The position numbers and the translations under genes were made by a program. A DNA stretch of 64,000 nt from Candidatus Omnitrophota bacterium (GTDB lineage: Bacteria > CAIJMQ01). The notes below the pieces were generated by a model. It saw nothing but the letters and a program-made list of their open reading frames with translations, searched no databases and had not been told where the DNA came from. The stretch lies in assembly GCA_018812925.1 (NCBI GenBank), contig JAHJCU010000003.1, positions 1 to 64,000 on the forward strand. The letters are read 5' to 3'. How positions within the stretch are numbered: the first letter of the stretch is position 1; the number at the start of each line of letters is the position of its first letter. Shown here piece by piece: positions 35,701 through 42,180 of the stretch.

Positions 35701-35918
35701 GTTTTGGTTCACCTATGTCGGGAGAAGTTAGTATCTTGAGAAATTTTAGGGATACATATCTATTGACTAATCCTATCGGACAATTATTCGTTTCTACATA
35801 TTACAGATATTCTCCAAAAGTTGCGGATTTCATAGCAAAACACGAATTCTTGAAAGTTTTGGTTAGAACGAGTTTATATCCTGTTGTTAAAAGTTGTAAG
35901 TTGGCTATAGAAGATTAA
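32769..35918 (+). CDS. Clostripain (C11)-like pseudoprotease with inserted triple repeat and CFI-box C-terminus
   Basis: Residues 1-32 are a signal peptide. Residues 34-215 match the C11 fold (HPWTVMVYMAAGGDLQE; ESAYEIKDYADVMVASEKY), but the catalytic His site reads LILWNAAS instead of LILWNHGS (about 101-108) and the Cys site reads FDGGSMGMLE instead of FDACLMGMLE (about 137-146), so it should be inactive. Residues 222-547 are three tandem copies of a roughly 110-residue domain starting L-x-G-x-W and ending I-V-x-L-Q-K. C11 similarity resumes at about 555-690 (NGLSIYFPRW). Residues 971-1049 are a CFI-box domain (GCFIATACFGSPM). Confidence 0.88.
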   Translation: MCKKLNLIGKKFLPSLFVVFALICFTVPLHAQEHPWTVMVYMAAGGDLQETALADSVIISAGGSEDVTTAVYLDGDGSDAPTLVSFVQTTVAANSASNYALILWNAASLYGGEGKLSIAEVREALTSLDGVSINLVGFDGGSMGMLESAYEIKDYADVMVASEKYQIPGTWPYQQILEELVADTEITAAQLSQTIVEKYEEDTDNADNTLSSVLLANYSTHDLAGTWYINSLQCGSDEGDCDAFFGGMDISETGVVEQWYGEEFESDDMPTKIYIDSDGFVWIDSDEYFYGFMSPDKKTVTATISDDDGYDTAQIIVLQKRDEDVDFTLSDLAGDWDMHSFRCDGYGNCGWSRGEANITSEGAMSWVNGTFEDSDGSAEDTNIYQLSINYEDEGTLWNGIVTVEEDTGFVPFGAMSQNKNVVVGTIEDEGEGGQSQIVILQKKNGVAFEQSDLEGYWSMHVLGCQFFYEYWQHIGASVPVTIDSGGYFYIGEVESRVTITGDGVVSLEEGGALLTEFSGTMSQDKEMIVINGGEGDASDTPYQFLVFQKIRDVSPIRSLADAVSDFADAALYTEPAHDDWDVIFAAQQRSGSYTDSGGNSVSRDLKGFAQGVSDYAKNEDIFQSAYDVNEAFDQCIIANHSSSSNKDNGLSIYFPRWYLDSVDSNYDNEHLSFLDDDVVEMCKGIYEDGTPYIQSWDNFLSTYISPPHELVSNHTGEWIFTRNISGGTTASSYVMVSSTVFPDDADPLLDDLGSYDTELWRAFRWNPTLEPAGYEEYPFNDFGDYVVEGELAAYYSEEGYNYMEPGAGLWLISRNDVTLDVIGSLQETNSPYEIYLYPDWNQIGTPFNFQIDWNTVEVSSYGEREGDVYGILSDENTFTSHMLWRYSNGNYSGSTVVAVMIPGEGYWIYSNDYATLWVNPVRSSISNDFIPLLEWTLTLFAKASGEEMPPPPPGGMEPESDEEGSSGGTSGCFIATACFGSPMSGEVSILRNFRDTYLLTNPIGQLFVSTYYRYSPKVADFIAKHEFLKVLVRTSLYPVVKSCKLAIED

Positions 35919-35923
35919 TTCGT

Positions 35924-35959
35924 CCCCACGCTGAAAATTCGGCGTGGGGTTTTTTCTTT
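35924..35959 (+). terminator. Rho-independent terminator after the C11-like gene
   Basis: CCCCACGC (35924-35931) and GCGTGGGG (35942-35949) form a perfect 8-bp GC-rich stem around a 10-nt loop, followed by six T residues and CTTT. This is the most convincing intrinsic terminator in the window. It ends only 7 bp before the start codon of the adenylate cyclase. Confidence 0.9.
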
Positions 35960-35966
35960 CTGAAAA

Positions 35967-38189
35967 TTGAAAAAACTCCGTGTAATCAATTCCTATACTA
36001 TCGGCTTTTTCACCATCGCAGTAATCGTTTTCCTTTATTTCGTCCCGATCGATTTCATTAACCAACTTGAACTGAAAACATTTGATTTAAGATTTAAAAT
36101 TTTTCAGGAAACAATTCCCTCGCAAAATATCGTTATCGTTACCATAGACAACAAGTCGGAAGATAAAATCGGACGATTCCCCTGGTCCAGAGACACATAT
36201 GCAAAGGTTATAGATAACTTAAATAAATGGGGCGCTAAAGTAATAGGAATAGATGTTCTTTTCTCGATGGCAGAAGATAATCCGTTATCGGAGGTTCTTA
36301 ATAAAACAGATTTAAAAGATAGGGTTTCCGAAGACCTTATAGAAGAATACAGGAAGAAATTCGATAACGATAAAATCTTGACTGATTCGATAAAAAAAGC
36401 CGGCAATGTAGTGCTTGGGTATTATTTTTTGACAGAGGGCGATGAGCAGGTAAAACACATTACGGAAGCTGAAAAACAAAAGGCAAAGAGATTAATCTCA
36501 AAAGCTCAAATTTCTTTGGTAAGTTCCGGTGTTAAAGGCGATGAGAAATTCCTCCTTCGCAGAGGATATGGAATAGAGACAAGTATTGAGCAAATATCTC
36601 GCGCTTGTAAAAACTACGGATTCTTAAACATATTCCCCGATTCGGATGGGGTCTTGAGAAAAGTCACGTTTCCGATGAAATATGAACACGAAAAAGACTG
36701 GTATGCTTCGTTCCCATTGCAGATATTAAAAAATTATTTTGATGAAAATATACAGCTCGGAGTTTCTAATAATGGCATATCAGCTCTTGCTTTGGGAGAA
36801 AAAATTATTCCCGTTGATGCGAGCGGGGCGTTATTTGTAGATTACAGCGTTAGTTCCCAATCTTTCCCTACCGAATCTTTTGTAGATGTTATGACCGGAA
36901 CAGTTGATAATCCCGCGAAATTCAAGGATAAAATTGTTCTAATAGGAATAACAGACCCGGGTCTTGTTCGTGATACCTGGCCTACGCCGACCGAGACGGT
37001 AGTCCCGGGCATAAAAATACACGCGCAGACAATAGATACTGTTCTTAATAACAGATTCATATCTTATGCCCGCACAATGATGAACGGTGAATTTGTGTAT
37101 TCTTCCGACGGAATAAACATTTTAAATCTTTTAGCCATAATTCTGTTAGGCGCAATACTAATTTTTGCTATTCCGAAAGTTTCTCAAGCAAGTTACGGAG
37201 CTTATATAAGTTTGTTGCTTGTTGCAGGTTATAGTTTTGCTGGGTTTTATTTATTTCATAATATGAAAATACGGCTAAATATGTTCTATCCGCTTTCAAG
37301 CATTGCTCTTGTTTATACGACACAGGCGCTTTACAGAGCGTTGACTACCGAACGAAAGGCGCGCGAAATAAGAGGCGCTTTCCAAACATATGTTCCTCCC
37401 CAAATTGTAGACGAACTTATAAAAAATCCCGAGAAATTAAAACTTGGCGGAGAAAGAAAAACTGTTTCGATACTTTATTCAGATGTAAAGGGTTTTACGA
37501 CTATCTCGGAGAAGCTTTCCCCTGAAGAACTTGTAGAATTTATGAATAATTATCTTACGCCAATGAGCGACATAGTGTTTAAATATGAAGGCACACTTGA
37601 TAAATATATCGGGGATGCTGTATTGGCTTTCTACGGCGCGCCATTGCCGCAGGAAGACCATCCTTTAAGAGTTGTCCTTTCGGCTTTGGATATGATAAGC
37701 GCTCTAAAAGAATTGCGGAAAAAATTAAAAGAAGAAAACAAACCCTCAATAGATGTAGGAATCGGTATCAATACGGGCGAAGTGTCCGTAGGAAACATGG
37801 GTTCTAAGATGCGGCTTGATTATACGATAATGGGGGATAATGTAAATCTTACCCAGCGGATAGAAGAATTGACCAGAATATATAAAAACAATATCTTACT
37901 AAGCGAATATACTTATCAAAAGATAAAAGAAAATATCGTTTGCAGAGAAATTGACGAAGTTACTGTAAGGGGAAAGACGCAAGGTGTAAAAATTTATGAA
38001 CCGATTTGCAGGAAGGAAGAAATAACTCCTGAAATCGAAAATATTGTTAAACATTTTGAAGCGGGGCTAAAACTTTATAAATCGGGTGAATTTTCTTCCG
38101 CAGGGAAAGAATTTTCACAAGTATTGCAAATTGTCCCTGAAGACGGTCCAAGTAAATATTATTTGGAGAAATGCAGACAAATTAAATAA
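35967..38189 (+). CDS. CHASE2-domain adenylate/guanylate cyclase
   Basis: A TTG start is needed to include the first membrane segment (about residues 11-27). A periplasmic CHASE2 sensor follows (TFDLRFKIF; RFPWSRDTYAKVIDNLNKWG; VVPGIKIHAQTIDTVLNNR), then three membrane helices (about 385-455) and a class III cyclase domain (about 510-690) with metal-binding aspartates in ILYSDVKGF and KYIGDAVLAFYGAP, and DYTIMGDNVNLTQR. A C-terminal TPR-like stretch ends PEDGPSKYYLE. The 740-residue protein should make a cyclic nucleotide in response to an envelope signal. It lies just after a terminator with no visible promoter. Confidence 0.93.
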   Translation: MKKLRVINSYTIGFFTIAVIVFLYFVPIDFINQLELKTFDLRFKIFQETIPSQNIVIVTIDNKSEDKIGRFPWSRDTYAKVIDNLNKWGAKVIGIDVLFSMAEDNPLSEVLNKTDLKDRVSEDLIEEYRKKFDNDKILTDSIKKAGNVVLGYYFLTEGDEQVKHITEAEKQKAKRLISKAQISLVSSGVKGDEKFLLRRGYGIETSIEQISRACKNYGFLNIFPDSDGVLRKVTFPMKYEHEKDWYASFPLQILKNYFDENIQLGVSNNGISALALGEKIIPVDASGALFVDYSVSSQSFPTESFVDVMTGTVDNPAKFKDKIVLIGITDPGLVRDTWPTPTETVVPGIKIHAQTIDTVLNNRFISYARTMMNGEFVYSSDGINILNLLAIILLGAILIFAIPKVSQASYGAYISLLLVAGYSFAGFYLFHNMKIRLNMFYPLSSIALVYTTQALYRALTTERKAREIRGAFQTYVPPQIVDELIKNPEKLKLGGERKTVSILYSDVKGFTTISEKLSPEELVEFMNNYLTPMSDIVFKYEGTLDKYIGDAVLAFYGAPLPQEDHPLRVVLSALDMISALKELRKKLKEENKPSIDVGIGINTGEVSVGNMGSKMRLDYTIMGDNVNLTQRIEELTRIYKNNILLSEYTYQKIKENIVCREIDEVTVRGKTQGVKIYEPICRKEEITPEIENIVKHFEAGLKLYKSGEFSSAGKEFSQVLQIVPEDGPSKYYLEKCRQIK

Positions 38190-38263
38190 GAATTAATAGA
38201 GATTTAAAAATAATTATCTGCTATCATGAACTCATTAAGAGTAACTGTTCAATGATATATATT
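38121..38263 (+). repeat. Cyclase 3' end plus attI-like block, copy 1
   Basis: The last codons of the cyclase (from GTATTGCAAATTGTC at 38121) and the downstream block TTATCTGCTATCATGAACTC to CTGTTCAATGAT (38213-38255) both recur at 41884-41938 and 42129-42172. After CAATGAT plus a TAT, copy 1 continues ATTCGG and copy 2 GTTATA, so homology ends at the position where an integron crossover (G^TT) would lie. Confidence 0.65.
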
Positions 38264-38277
38264 CGGTGGAGGAGAAA

Positions 38278-38796
38278 ATGAAGAAGAGTAACTGGATTGC
38301 CATCATTGCTCTTGTTGCTCTGGTCGCAGGCGAGGCTATTGCTGCCCCCGGAATGCAGAAGGTGGAATACCTGTCTGATTCAATCGCACAGAAGGACGGA
38401 AAGGTGATCAAACTTCTCGGTGGTTCAAGCTGGGTGTTGTCGTCACCGACTCTTGCGCTAGTGACTGACGACATCATCATTGTGTTTCAGGATGTCGTGT
38501 TGAAAAACAAGAAGACGGTAAAGGTAGCCATCGCCTACGTCGATGGTGACGAGATCATTGCGACTCATGCTGGCGGGACATACGCCACAAGCACCGGGTT
38601 CCTGACTGCCGTAGTCGAGTCACTGGGAGATGGTGCCGTCCTCAAGTTGGCGGACGGTTCACTCTTGTCCATTCCGCAGTATGACCGATACGACACGGGT
38701 TGGTGGTTGCCGCCATACAAAGCGCTGCTGACCGGCAATCGGATGTACCTCTGGAATCTGAAGAAAGGCAAGCGTGTCTGGGTCCAGATGAAGTAG
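38278..38796 (+). CDS. Cassette gene: secreted hypothetical protein
   Basis: This 172-residue protein starts at an ATG 7 bp after GGTGGAGGAG. A signal peptide (KSNWIAIIALVALVAGEAIA) precedes a small, probably beta-rich domain with repeated short strands (KVIKLLGGSSWVLSS; DIIIVFQDVVLKNKKTVKVA; AVLKLADGSLLSIPQ). Family unrecognised. The gene is visibly richer in G+C (about half by eye) than the flanking AT-rich genes, a sign of separate origin. An attC-like site follows directly. Confidence 0.78.
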   Translation: MKKSNWIAIIALVALVAGEAIAAPGMQKVEYLSDSIAQKDGKVIKLLGGSSWVLSSPTLALVTDDIIIVFQDVVLKNKKTVKVAIAYVDGDEIIATHAGGTYATSTGFLTAVVESLGDGAVLKLADGSLLSIPQYDRYDTGWWLPPYKALLTGNRMYLWNLKKGKRVWVQMK

Positions 38797-38801
38797 AAAC
38801 C

Positions 38802-38859
38802 ACCAAACCAAGCACTGCACGGTACGGCGTACCGCCGCCCGTGAGGGGCGACGTTAGAG
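38802..38859 (+). other. attC-like site A (58 bp)
   Basis: R'' is ACCAAAC (38802-38808) and R' is GTTAGAG (38853-38859). L'' contains AGCACTGCACGG and L' contains CCCGTGAGGGGC; pairing CCGTG(C)AG leaves one extra base in L'', the extrahelical base expected in attC. The centre GGTAC-GGC-GTACC is a further stem. It starts 6 bp after the stop of the upstream gene. R'' is imperfect. Confidence 0.62.
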
Positions 38860-38869
38860 GTAAATAAAA

Positions 38870-39388
38870 ATGGATCCAATAGCATTTAGTTTACATATTC
38901 AAGACTTAGAAAATAAATGCAATTTGCCTCAAGGCTTTATGCATTCGCTACCAAATGAAAATGACTGGAGCTTTATCATTAAGACCTATGCTATTTTTGA
39001 AGCCTTGCTGTCTGAATTGATTGCTAAAATATCTGTTAAACCGGAATTGCGATCTTTTTTTCTGAAGCTCGATATGTGTTCGAATCCTATTGGTAAATTA
39101 GCTTTGTTAAAAAAGTTATCGCTACTAGAGGAACCTGAATGTAAATTCATACGTGCTTTATCTGATTTACGAAATATTTACGCGCACAATATTAAAAAGA
39201 TTTCAGCCTCCATAGAAGATACCATCGTTTCATTCCCATCTGATAAACAAAAAAAGATAGTTCAAGATTTGAGTTTTAGTTTGCACAAAAAAGATGATTT
39301 CGAAAAAAATAAAAAACAATGCATTTGGGTTGCGTCAGTTATGTTGTTGTGTCAAATAAATGAAAGAACGTATAAGAAAACTCTATAA
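38870..39388 (+). CDS. Cassette gene: HEPN-like hypothetical protein
   Basis: The 172-residue protein is predicted mostly helical. It contains ALSDLRNIYAHN at about residues 96-107, an R-x4-H motif of the kind found in HEPN RNase/toxin domains, after a helix resembling the HEPN substrate-binding bundle (IKTYAIFEALLSELIAK). No close family is recognised; a swapped-out HEPN toxin or a non-catalytic HEPN-like domain are both possible. The stop codon TAA lies within R'' of attC-like site B. Confidence 0.65.
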   Translation: MDPIAFSLHIQDLENKCNLPQGFMHSLPNENDWSFIIKTYAIFEALLSELIAKISVKPELRSFFLKLDMCSNPIGKLALLKKLSLLEEPECKFIRALSDLRNIYAHNIKKISASIEDTIVSFPSDKQKKIVQDLSFSLHKKDDFEKNKKQCIWVASVMLLCQINERTYKKTL

Positions 39389-39467
39389 CAAATCAATCGA
39401 GCGGACAATCCTCGCCGCTAAATCGGATTCGGGAAGGCTCGTCACGCCGCTGATTTTTATGTTATAG
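39383..39467 (+). other. attC-like site B (85 bp)
   Basis: R'' CTATAAC (39383-39389) and R' GTTATAG (39461-39467) are exact reverse complements. L'' AATCGAGCGG (39395-39404) pairs with L' CCGCTGATT (39447-39455) except for one extra C/G, the hallmark unpaired base. GGAC and GTC extend the stem inward. The upstream gene's stop codon is inside R''. This is the best-formed attC in the array. Confidence 0.85.
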
Positions 39468-39480
39468 GAAAAAATGAAAA

Positions 39481-40119
39481 ATGAATATAACTCCTAATAT
39501 TCTCAAAAACAAGTTTGAAATGAGTGCGAAAGATATAAATACGTGGATATTAAATAAAGACTGGGCTTTCGATATAGATTTCGATAACGGGAAAATTAGC
39601 TTATTTCGTGAAAGAAACAAAAATGAATATACCTGTAGATTTGCTCCAAAAGGCATTGAAGTTTGTTACTTGGCACAAGACCCCGTTGAAAGAGAAAAAG
39701 AAGTAGGCGGTTCGAAACAAACAAAAAAAGTATATTTTATTAATAAAAATTTAAGAATTATTGATTTAAATTTACAGGGTCCAACTAACAGAGTAAATGA
39801 TATAAAAAAATCATTTAAAGGCCTCGAAAAATTAGTAGGCGGAAAAAGAAGCAAAGAAAACTATAAGGATAGTTGTTTATTTGCAAAACACGCAATAGAG
39901 GCAGGATTTGATGGCATTTATTATTCTGTACACCCAGATGAAAAACACACTAGTGAGTTTCAGGAGAAAGTTATTGAAACAATTAAAAAAACAAGCCCCC
40001 ACTTTGAGTTTAATAACGCTATGGGCCCTAAAGAACGACTTGTGATTTTTAAAAATAATAAAGAGATAATAAGCTTTGCTAAAGATAAATATCAAGACCA
40101 AATAAAGTTTGAAAAATAA
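39481..40119 (+). CDS. Cassette gene: RES-domain-like protein
   Basis: The 212-residue protein resembles RES toxins (NAD-degrading ADP-ribosyltransferase-like fold). It has an early Arg/Glu block (SLFRERNKNEYTCRFAPKG), then CYLAQDPVEREKEVGG with the Glu position seen in YLA-x-x-x-x-TA-x-x-E motifs, NLRIIDLN, and AIEAGFDGIYYSVHPD, matching the G-(Y/F)-DG-x-x-Y-x-S RES signature. It lacks an adjacent Xre antitoxin; instead an HNH gene follows 3 bp later. The call is motif-based and moderate. Confidence 0.5.
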   Translation: MNITPNILKNKFEMSAKDINTWILNKDWAFDIDFDNGKISLFRERNKNEYTCRFAPKGIEVCYLAQDPVEREKEVGGSKQTKKVYFINKNLRIIDLNLQGPTNRVNDIKKSFKGLEKLVGGKRSKENYKDSCLFAKHAIEAGFDGIYYSVHPDEKHTSEFQEKVIETIKKTSPHFEFNNAMGPKERLVIFKNNKEIISFAKDKYQDQIKFEK

Positions 40120-40122
40120 ATT

Positions 40123-40641
40123 ATGGCAAAAATAATTGCTTTTAAGAAATGGCACATATCTCTAGATGACAACAAGGGAGTCACTTTGGACCTTCCCTAT
40201 CCTGAAAAATTTGAAAATAACGAAGAAAAAGAAAAGTACGAAAAGGCAAAAAATATGGAAGCCCCTACACTCCTCATAGAGAATAAATTTCTATTTGGAG
40301 AATGGCTATTTGAATTAAATAACTATGAAAGAACACTGGATGATGAAAAGATTAAATTAATACTGTTGGAAGCCATAGATAAAGAAAGAAAAAAATTTGA
40401 ACGATTAAAGAAAAAATTCTCAACTCAATATTCTACCGATGAGATTAAAAGAAAAAGTATCCCTGAAGAAGTTCGCATCTTTGTATGGAGACGAGATGGT
40501 GGTCGCTGTGTAGAATGCAATAGCCAAGAAAATTTAGAGTTTGACCATATAATTCCTGTGAGCCAAGGAGGCTCTAGCACTGCCAGAAATATTCAACTGT
40601 TATGTGAAAAATGTAATCGACAAAAAAGCAATAAAATATAA
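40123..40641 (+). CDS. Cassette gene: HNH endonuclease
   Basis: The C-terminal third (residues 118-172) is a complete HNH nuclease: RDGGRCVECNSQENLEFDHI, then IPVSQGGSSTARNIQLLCEKCNRQKS, with the zinc CxxC pairs, catalytic DH and NxxxxC..CN. The N-terminal 110 residues are charged and helical and belong to no family I know. It is 3 bp after the RES-like gene, so the two are probably co-translated. It may be a defence or cassette-borne nuclease. Confidence 0.87.
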   Translation: MAKIIAFKKWHISLDDNKGVTLDLPYPEKFENNEEKEKYEKAKNMEAPTLLIENKFLFGEWLFELNNYERTLDDEKIKLILLEAIDKERKKFERLKKKFSTQYSTDEIKRKSIPEEVRIFVWRRDGGRCVECNSQENLEFDHIIPVSQGGSSTARNIQLLCEKCNRQKSNKI

Positions 40642-40651
40642 AGAGGATTTT

Positions 40652-40789
40652 ATGAAATGCTCAATATGTGGCGAAGAACAAGTATCTACTTGCGAAAGAC
40701 CTATTACTCTTGGTGGTCTAGGAGAAGCAAAAACTCAACCAATTTGTGATGATTGTTATGCTAAAATGTTAGAAAATGAGGAGGGATAA
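40652..40789 (+). CDS. Cassette gene: 45-residue zinc-ribbon protein
   Basis: This short frame starts at an ATG after an AGAGGA Shine-Dalgarno (40642-40647) and encodes MKCSICGEEQVSTCERPITL followed by a CDDCYAK segment. Two CxxC pairs (plus one more Cys) suggest a zinc ribbon. It sits between the HNH gene and a coiled-coil gene, 10 and 2 bp away, in one tight cluster. No family is recognised. Confidence 0.7.
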   Translation: MKCSICGEEQVSTCERPITLGGLGEAKTQPICDDCYAKMLENEEG

Positions 40790-40791
40790 CA

Positions 40792-41220
40792 ATGTTCAAA
40801 GATTATTCTTTTGAAATTGAACAGATTAAGGAATCGCTTTCTTCTATAAAAGATAAGATCGATAAAATAGAAAAACTTATAGTAGGCACATCAGATGATA
40901 TTAATTTTGTGAAAAGTCATTTTGGATTAGAGCATAATTTTAGAAAAGGAAAACGAACAAAATATGATATAACACGGTTAATCCATTGGATTTTACTAAA
41001 GAATAAAGACATAAAAGATGAACAAGTATTTAATCAAATAATTGATTTTATAGCTACAATGGATGATAAAAAATTCAACTTCACACTCCATAATGATGAT
41101 AAAAATAAAAAAGCTAAAGAAGAATATAATATATGGAGAGATGAAATTAAGAATGAATGGTTGGAAGAGATTAAATGGGTAAGAGAAGAAATTGAGGCAG
41201 ATAAAGTGGGAAATAAATAA
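40792..41220 (+). CDS. Cassette gene: coiled-coil hypothetical protein
   Basis: The 142-residue product starts with a probable coiled coil (EIEQIKESLSSIKDKIDKIE, residues 8-27) followed by a helical charged domain ending KWVREEIEADK. Nothing identifies a family. It is the last of four tightly spaced genes before attC-like site C, whose R'' begins 4 bp after its stop. Confidence 0.7.
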   Translation: MFKDYSFEIEQIKESLSSIKDKIDKIEKLIVGTSDDINFVKSHFGLEHNFRKGKRTKYDITRLIHWILLKNKDIKDEQVFNQIIDFIATMDDKKFNFTLHNDDKNKKAKEEYNIWRDEIKNEWLEEIKWVREEIEADKVGNK

Positions 41221-41223
41221 AAT

Positions 41224-41303
41224 TTATAACAACTCAATCCAGCGGATAATCCTCGCCGCTTCTTCAGCTGGAGGCTCGGTTTGCCGCTCATTTTATGTTA
41301 AAT
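41224..41303 (+). other. attC-like site C (80 bp)
   Basis: R'' TTATAAC (41224-41230) and R' GTTAAAT (41297-41303; fits GTTRRRY exactly). L'' AATCCAGCGG (41236-41245) pairs with L' CCGCTCATT (41284-41292), one base shorter and with one mismatch. The inner part shares the word AATCCTCGCCGCT with site B, so the two sites are related. The next gene's ATG overlaps R'. Confidence 0.75.
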
Positions 41304-41889
41304 GAAAAATAAAAATGACAATAATCTGGAGGACCAAATGCCTAACAAGACAAAAAATTTGATATATCAAGCTTTACCCGCTTTGATTAATGGCGCAGAA
41401 TCAATTTCATGGAATAGGTTTAATAATTTTCTCCTATTCAATTCCATTCTAATATTAGCATGGGCAACTATTTATGCGAATATCAATGAAGAAATCACTA
41501 CCAACCACTCTTTTTTATTAGGCGGTATTTGTATATTAGGTCTCGCCATAAGCTTCATTTGGTGTGCATTAGGTTTCCGGGGCAGAAGTAACGTTGACTT
41601 ATTTCTTAAAATAGGGAAAGCTATTGAGTCGAATTATCCAGAGGGTCATAAACCAATCACGGAGGCGGCAAAATTGAGAGATACGCAGCCTTTCTCATGG
41701 AGCGGATCAACTTATATACTCACTATAACCCCTCTCTTAATAGCATTGCTCTATACATTATTTTTGTGGTTCTCAATTCCAAAATTAATAATCAAAACAA
41801 TTTTTTTAACAGTATCAATTATACTCATTATTGTTTTTATTTGTCTTACACTGGGATATATCAAGAGAAGGCATTCGAAGAAGTGTTGA
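41302..41889 (+). CDS. Cassette gene: membrane protein with fused C-terminus
   Basis: The 195-residue product has about four hydrophobic segments (residues 43-61, 69-92, 138-156, 160-184) with a soluble loop between pairs two and three. It faintly resembles RipA-type octameric membrane proteins, but I cannot confirm this. The last 6-7 codons run out of frame into a fragment of an adenylate cyclase gene, and no attC-like site follows, so the original 3' end and attC of this cassette seem lost. Confidence 0.7.
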   Translation: MKNKNDNNLEDQMPNKTKNLIYQALPALINGAESISWNRFNNFLLFNSILILAWATIYANINEEITTNHSFLLGGICILGLAISFIWCALGFRGRSNVDLFLKIGKAIESNYPEGHKPITEAAKLRDTQPFSWSGSTYILTITPLLIALLYTLFLWFSIPKLIIKTIFLTVSIILIIVFICLTLGYIKRRHSKKC

Positions 41890-41942
41890 AAATTGTCCCT
41901 GAAGACGGTCCGAGTAAATATTATTTGGAGAAAAGCAAATAA
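41868..41942 (+). pseudogene. Adenylate cyclase 3' fragment
   Basis: Read in its own frame this segment encodes KAFEEVLKIVPEDGPSKYYL and ends LEKSK-stop, matching the cyclase end FSQVLQIVPEDGPSKYYLEK at the amino-acid and DNA level. The differences (AFEEVLK against FSQVLQ) suggest it came from a paralogous cyclase rather than a fresh copy. It lacks any start and all upstream domains. Confidence 0.7.
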
Positions 41943-42128
41943 AATTCAAAAGTCAAAATGCAAAATGCCCTTAGAGATTGAAAACAATCTCAAGGACTTT
42001 AGTCCCGGAAATTCTCTGAATTTCTCGGGGCAAAATTACAAAGCAAAATTCAAAATCTCAAAAGATTATAAAAAAATTTATATTTAATGTTTGATTTAAG
42101 AGCTAGAACTTCTTTGACGCATATAAAA
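41943..42128. repeat. Filler sequence with two palindromes inside duplicated segment
   Basis: The segment contains AGATTGAAAACAATCT and CCCGGAAATTCTCTGAATTT plus CTCGGGG, both hairpin-forming, flanked by AAAATTCAAAA-type words at each end (41942-41960 and 42043-42060). It separates the cyclase fragment from the attI-like block in copy 2, where copy 1 has only about 20 bp, so it looks like an insertion of a dispersed element. Confidence 0.45.
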
Positions 42129-42180
42129 TTATCTGCTACCATGAACTAATTAAGACTAACTGTTCAATGATGTATGTTAT
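42129..42180 (+). repeat. attI-like block, copy 2
   Basis: TTATCTGCTACCATGAACTA to CTGTTCAATGATGTATGTTA matches copy 1 at 38213-38263 with a handful of differences. Here the block ends GTATGTTATATG, giving a G^TTATAT that resembles an R' core, immediately before the ATG of the next cassette gene. It may be a primary or secondary insertion site. Confidence 0.55.

Noticed and set aside
41697-41942. Open frame overlapping the membrane cassette gene and ending in the cyclase fragment
   Set aside because: The upstream part is out of frame with the plausible membrane protein; only the last 25 codons resemble a real (truncated) gene, annotated as a cyclase remnant.
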